Below, one piece after another: positions 50,496-51,426 of a stretch of DNA of 51,426 nt. Both the position numbers and the translations under genes were made by a program. Source of the stretch: Acidobacteriota bacterium (lineage in GTDB: Bacteria > Acidobacteriota > Vicinamibacteria > Vicinamibacterales > UBA2999); contig CANIBQ010000033.1 in NCBI GenBank assembly GCA_947465645.1, positions 1 through 51,426 of the forward strand, in the 5' to 3' direction. Each line of letters starts with the position of its first letter. Position 1 is the first letter of the stretch. The notes below the pieces were generated by a model, which saw only the letters and a list, made by a program, of their open reading frames with translations, searched no databases and was not told the DNA's origin.

Positions 50496-50499
50496 CCGC

Positions 50500-51426
50500 C
50501 TACTTCACGTGCCCGCCGCTGATCCGGCCGCCGCCCATGGCTTCTTCCATGTGCTCCATGCGGGTGAAGATCACCGGGCCGTCGGCGCTGACCAGCACGT
50601 TCTCCTCGAGCCGGGCGGTCATCTCGAGACCGGGGTGGCCGGCGAACGTCTCGATCGCGAAGTACATGTTCTCCTTGATCTCCGCGGGGTACTTCAGCGA
50701 GTAAGCGCGCGACATCCACATGCCCTCGTAGAGCGTGATGCCGATGCTGTGCGCGAACTGCTGCAGCGTCACCGTCCCGTACTTGTCGTCGTCGTATTCG
50801 GGGAACGCTTTCGCCACGTCCGCGGTGGTGTTGCCCGGCTTGAGCTGCGCGATGCCTTCGTACATCGAGTCGTAGACTTCCCGGTAGAGGTCGATTTCCT
50901 TCTGGGTCATCTTCATGCCCTGCGCGCCGCCGCACTTGAAGCAGCGGACGAAGTCGATGAAGTAGCCGGACGGCCCGACCGCGTTGATGTCGACGATCAC
51001 CAGGTCGCCCTGGCGGATCAGCTTGTCGGTGGCCCAGCGGCGGTAGGGGCTGGTGTTGCCGCCCGAGGCGACGATGATGTCGTAGATGATCTCGCAGCCG
51101 CGCTCGAGCATGAACTCGTGCACCTTGGCTTCGATCTCGCGCTCGCGGATGCCCGGCTTCAGCCACTCGTACTTGATCTTCCACATCGCCGCGTCGCCGA
51201 TGCTCGACGCCTGCTTCAGCAGCTCGATCTCGTCGCGGGTCTTGACGACGCGCGCGCGCGACACCGCCGGCCAGCCGTTGACGATGTTGAGTCCGAGCTT
51301 CTTGAACGCTTCGAACGCCGGCATGTCGAGGTTGTCGATGCCGATCTTTTCCTTCTCGACCTTGTGCTCCTTGAGCACTTCCATCACCGAGTCGGCCATG
51401 CGGCCGGCCATGTAGGGAACGGCGCC
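50500..51426 (-). CDS. M24 family Xaa-Pro peptidase, 5' end outside window
   Basis: The frame is open to the edge of the window (GAVPY before the first Met), so the N-terminal part is missing. The visible part includes the end of a creatinase-type N-domain and the M24 pita-bread domain. All five metal ligands can be seen: Asp in VIVDINAVG, Asp in GYFIDFVR, His in FAHSIG, Glu in FAIETFAG and Glu in ARLEENVLV. It probably cleaves Xaa-Pro bonds or a related amide in the cytoplasm. It is the first visible gene of the leftward cluster with two dehydrogenases and the GlcG-like protein. An ATG at 51411 is too far inside to be the true start. Confidence 0.87.
   Translation of the reverse strand, partial: GAVPYMAGRMADSVMEVLKEHKVEKEKIGIDNLDMPAFEAFKKLGLNIVNGWPAVSRARVVKTRDEIELLKQASSIGDAAMWKIKYEWLKPGIREREIEAKVHEFMLERGCEIIYDIIVASGGNTSPYRRWATDKLIRQGDLVIVDINAVGPSGYFIDFVRCFKCGGAQGMKMTQKEIDLYREVYDSMYEGIAQLKPGNTTADVAKAFPEYDDDKYGTVTLQQFAHSIGITLYEGMWMSRAYSLKYPAEIKENMYFAIETFAGHPGLEMTARLEENVLVSADGPVIFTRMEHMEEAMGGGRISGGHVK

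Overview
The window looks like a chromosomal segment of an Acidobacteriota bacterium, probably class Vicinamibacteria. This is inferred from the high GC content, five very large Oar-like TonB-dependent receptors with an N-terminal carboxypeptidase-regulatory domain, DUF6152 proteins, NHL-type propellers, and palindromic intergenic repeats whose translation reads VSGFSRT. No rRNA, tRNA, CRISPR array, IS element, prophage or transcriptional regulator was seen. There is no gene-free stretch longer than about 220 bases.

Layout. (1) 1-3356: the tail of an NHL-type propeller gene, then a leftward operon of ABC-2 permease, GldG-like protein and SMP-30 lactonase. (2) 3381-9897: rightward receptor, NHL propeller, ACMSD-type amidohydrolase. 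(3) 9989-13378: leftward DsrE/F-like protein, type B carboxylesterase, YVTN propeller. (4) 13454-15607: rightward metallo-beta-lactamase (MBL) fold hydrolase, DUF6152, partner-family protein. (5) 15739-21498: leftward six-gene operon MBL, MBL, DUF6152, two partner-family proteins, MBL. (6) 21722-29492: rightward receptor, amidohydrolase-3, receptor. (7) 29595-43007: a likely nine-gene leftward operon of propeller, class II-type cytochrome c, DUF6152, partner, NHL propeller, two tandem receptors, small Cys protein and a duplicated dienelactone hydrolase. (8) 43081-51426: leftward M24 peptidase (cut by the window edge), 2-hydroxyacid dehydrogenase, zinc alcohol dehydrogenase and GlcG-like protein, then after a terminator the branched-chain amino-acid type ABC importer LivHMKGF.

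How the genes may work together (inference): the receptors bring unknown large or scarce substrates across the outer membrane. Exported hydrolases (esterase, dienelactone hydrolase, amidohydrolases, lactonase, four MBL enzymes) act on them in the periplasm. The Liv importer and the two dehydrogenases would handle small acids or amino acids inside. DUF6152 proteins occur three times, each beside a member of one unnamed partner family, and each has a predicted mature N-terminus of His-His.

The most unusual features are the repeats. REP-like hairpins with a GTRG foot, and several 7-8 nt period repeats, lie directly against stop or start codons. In two genes they form part of the predicted signal peptide. 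The DUF6152/partner pairs and the repeat-built gene ends are the best candidates for undescribed biology.
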